From: an uncultured Paracoccaceae bacterium | Lineage (GTDB): Bacteria > Pseudomonadota > Alphaproteobacteria > Rhodobacterales > Rhodobacteraceae | DNA: 64,000 nt | NCBI GenBank assembly: GCA_947493145.1 | Contig: CANLPZ010000002.1 | Coordinates: 767,364-831,363, forward strand | Direction: 5' to 3' | Shown: positions 62,755 to 64,000 of the stretch, one piece after another | Layout: each line of letters starts with the position of its first letter | Numbering within the stretch: position 1 is the stretch's first letter | Made by a program: the position numbers and the translations under genes | Notes under the pieces: generated by a model | What the model saw: the letters and a program-made list of their open reading frames with translations, nothing else | What the model was told of the DNA's origin: nothing | Databases searched by the model: none

Positions 62755-64000
62755 GCGGTGGCCTTGCTTAGGGCCTGATCCAAATCGGCGATCAGGTCCT
62801 CTGCATCCTCGATCCCGATGCTGACACGAACAACACCTGGGCCTGCACCTGCGGCTTCTTGTTGTTCGGCTGTCAGTTGGCGGTGTGTTGTCGAGGCCGA
62901 ATGGATAATCAATGACCGCGTGTCGCCTAGGTTGGCCACATGGCTGAAGATTTCCAAATTATCGACCAATTTCACACAGGCGTCATAGCCACCTTTGACC
63001 GCAAATGTGAACAAACCACCCGCGCCACGCGGACAGATTTTTTCAACACGGTCGTAATAGGGCGAAGATTTCAATCCTGCATAGGTGACATATTCCACGC
63101 GTGGATCGTTTTCCAACCATTCAGCAACACGTTTTGCGTTTTCGACGTGACGATCCATGCGCAAGGACAGCGTTTCGATCCCCATCAATGTGTAATGTGC
63201 TGCTTGTGGGTTCATGGTCATTCCAAGATCGCGCAACCCAATGGCGATGCCATGGAATGTAAACGCAAGCGGCCCAAACGTTTCGGCAAATTTCAACCCG
63301 TGATAAGCCGGTTCCGGTTGGCTGAGCGAGGGGAATTTGTCGTTCGCAGCCCAGTCGAATTTTCCGCTGTCCACGACACATCCGCCAGTCACTGTGCCGT
63401 TGCCGGTTAGGTATTTCGTTGTTGAATGCACGACCAATGTGGCCCCGTGTTCAATCGGGCGGCACAAATACGGCGTGGCCGACGTATTATCCACGATCAA
63501 TGGAACACCGGCGGTGTCGGAAATCGCTGAAATGGCGTCAAGGTCCGTGATATACCCACCTGGGTTGGCGACCGCTTCGCAAAATACAGCGCGGGTGTTG
63601 TCGTCGATGGCCTCTTTCACCGCATCCAGATCGTCGAAATCGACAAATTTGGCTTCCCAACCGAACCGTTTGATCGTTTGGCTGAACTGTGTGACGGTCC
63701 CCCCATAAAGCCGCGTGGAGGCAACCACATTCATGCCTGGGCTCATCAATGGGAACAGCGCCATAATTTGCGCTGCGTGACCGGATGAACAGCACACCGC
63801 GCCTGCGCCGCCTTCCAATGTGGCAATGCGTTCTTGGAGCGCACCAATCGTTGGGTTGGTCAAACGGGAATAAATATATCCCACTTCTTGAAGGTTAAAC
63901 AAAGCCGCCGCATGTTCCGCATCGCGAAACACATAGGCTGTTGTTTGGTAAATCGGCACTTGCCGCGCGCCAGTCGCCGGATCAGGCCGTGCGCCCGCGT
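62751..64000 (-). CDS. metY: O-acetylhomoserine aminocarboxypropyltransferase/sulfhydrylase (MetY), N-terminus outside window
   Basis: The frame stays open to the window edge; upstream residues ...ARPDPATGARQVPIYQTTAYVF show that the true start lies beyond 64000 and the GTG at 63959 is internal. The PLP-Lys is in VVHSTTKYLTGNGTVTGG, and RLTNPTIGALQERIATLEGG is diagnostic. Long internal loops and the C-terminal SIGIEDAEDLIADLDQAL fit MetY rather than MetB or MetC. It makes homocysteine from O-acetylhomoserine and sulfide. SAM-dependent control may lie upstream, out of view. Confidence 0.93.
   Translation of the reverse strand, partial: AGARPDPATGARQVPIYQTTAYVFRDAEHAAALFNLQEVGYIYSRLTNPTIGALQERIATLEGGAGAVCCSSGHAAQIMALFPLMSPGMNVVASTRLYGGTVTQFSQTIKRFGWEAKFVDFDDLDAVKEAIDDNTRAVFCEAVANPGGYITDLDAISAISDTAGVPLIVDNTSATPYLCRPIEHGATLVVHSTTKYLTGNGTVTGGCVVDSGKFDWAANDKFPSLSQPEPAYHGLKFAETFGPLAFTFHGIAIGLRDLGMTMNPQAAHYTLMGIETLSLRMDRHVENAKRVAEWLENDPRVEYVTYAGLKSSPYYDRVEKICPRGAGGLFTFAVKGGYDACVKLVDNLEIFSHVANLGDTRSLIIHSASTTHRQLTAEQQEAAGAGPGVVRVSIGIEDAEDLIADLDQALSKATA

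Overview
The window looks like chromosomal DNA of an alphaproteobacterium of the Rhodobacterales (Roseobacter group), with moderate GC. The evidence is gene content and neighbourhood: a complete polyhydroxyalkanoate set (phaZ/phaC/phaP/phaR), a flavin-dependent thymidylate synthase, secG-pyrG, purA-DUF2842, rpiA-gor, hflK-hflC-degP and cobS/cobT. It also carries several conserved hypotheticals I associate with roseobacters, such as an acidic 'AEYFRDLAADDRYFGAEPP' protein and a GspL-like large protein. The genus cannot be fixed from this sequence alone. No rRNA, tRNA, CRISPR array, insertion sequence or prophage was recognised.

Layout. 1-5.6 kb holds the end of a sugar-nucleotide epimerase-like gene, a MATE exporter, an aspartate aminotransferase, an XRE regulator, sdhE and a YcaQ/AlkX-type DNA glycosylase. 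5.7-10.6 kb holds a MarR regulator, DUF1194 and glyoxalase genes, and an apparent operon of a surface lipoprotein, a Slam-like outer-membrane translocon and DUF817. 10.8-13.6 kb holds thyX, an AT-rich reverse transcriptase gene that looks acquired, a highly folded GC-rich element and cspA. 13.8-17.6 kb holds an ArsC-like gene and a bufferin (copper-binding RiPP) operon bufA-bufB-bufC-doxX, with two perfect AAATGT-N3-ACATTT palindromes upstream. 17.6-23.6 kb holds thrS, an MFS carrier and three alpha/beta hydrolases, one of which has lost its catalytic Ser and His.

23.6-28.1 kb is the PHA cluster: depolymerase and synthase are divergent, and phasin and PhaR lie downstream with recognisable CTGC-N3-GCAG operators. 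28.1-38.4 kb holds a LysR regulator, a DegT aminotransferase, and a polyamine/amino-acid catabolic and uptake cluster (PuuB-like oxidase, PuuA-like glutamine synthetase, glutamine amidotransferase, HisQMP-type ABC transporter), then a PhnD-like protein and a TerB-like protein. 38.5-43.4 kb holds a DUF1330 gene with a probable one-base deletion, pyrG, secG, a membrane protein, purA and DUF2842. 43.5-55 kb holds an acidic disordered protein, thiamine pyrophosphokinase, a DMT transporter, sdaA, rpiA, gor and the membrane proteolysis set hflK-hflC-degP. 55-64 kb holds two lipoproteins, a ferredoxin, an FG-GAP protein, divergent cobS/cobT, a GspL/PilM-to-GspC/PilP-like fusion protein, a SIMPL protein and the end of metY.

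Most promising for new biology: the reverse transcriptase with its adjoining structured element, the Slam-like/lipoprotein pair, the bufferin operon with its candidate operators, and the one-polypeptide GspL-GspC-like protein. All function calls rest on motif recognition by eye; no database search was run.
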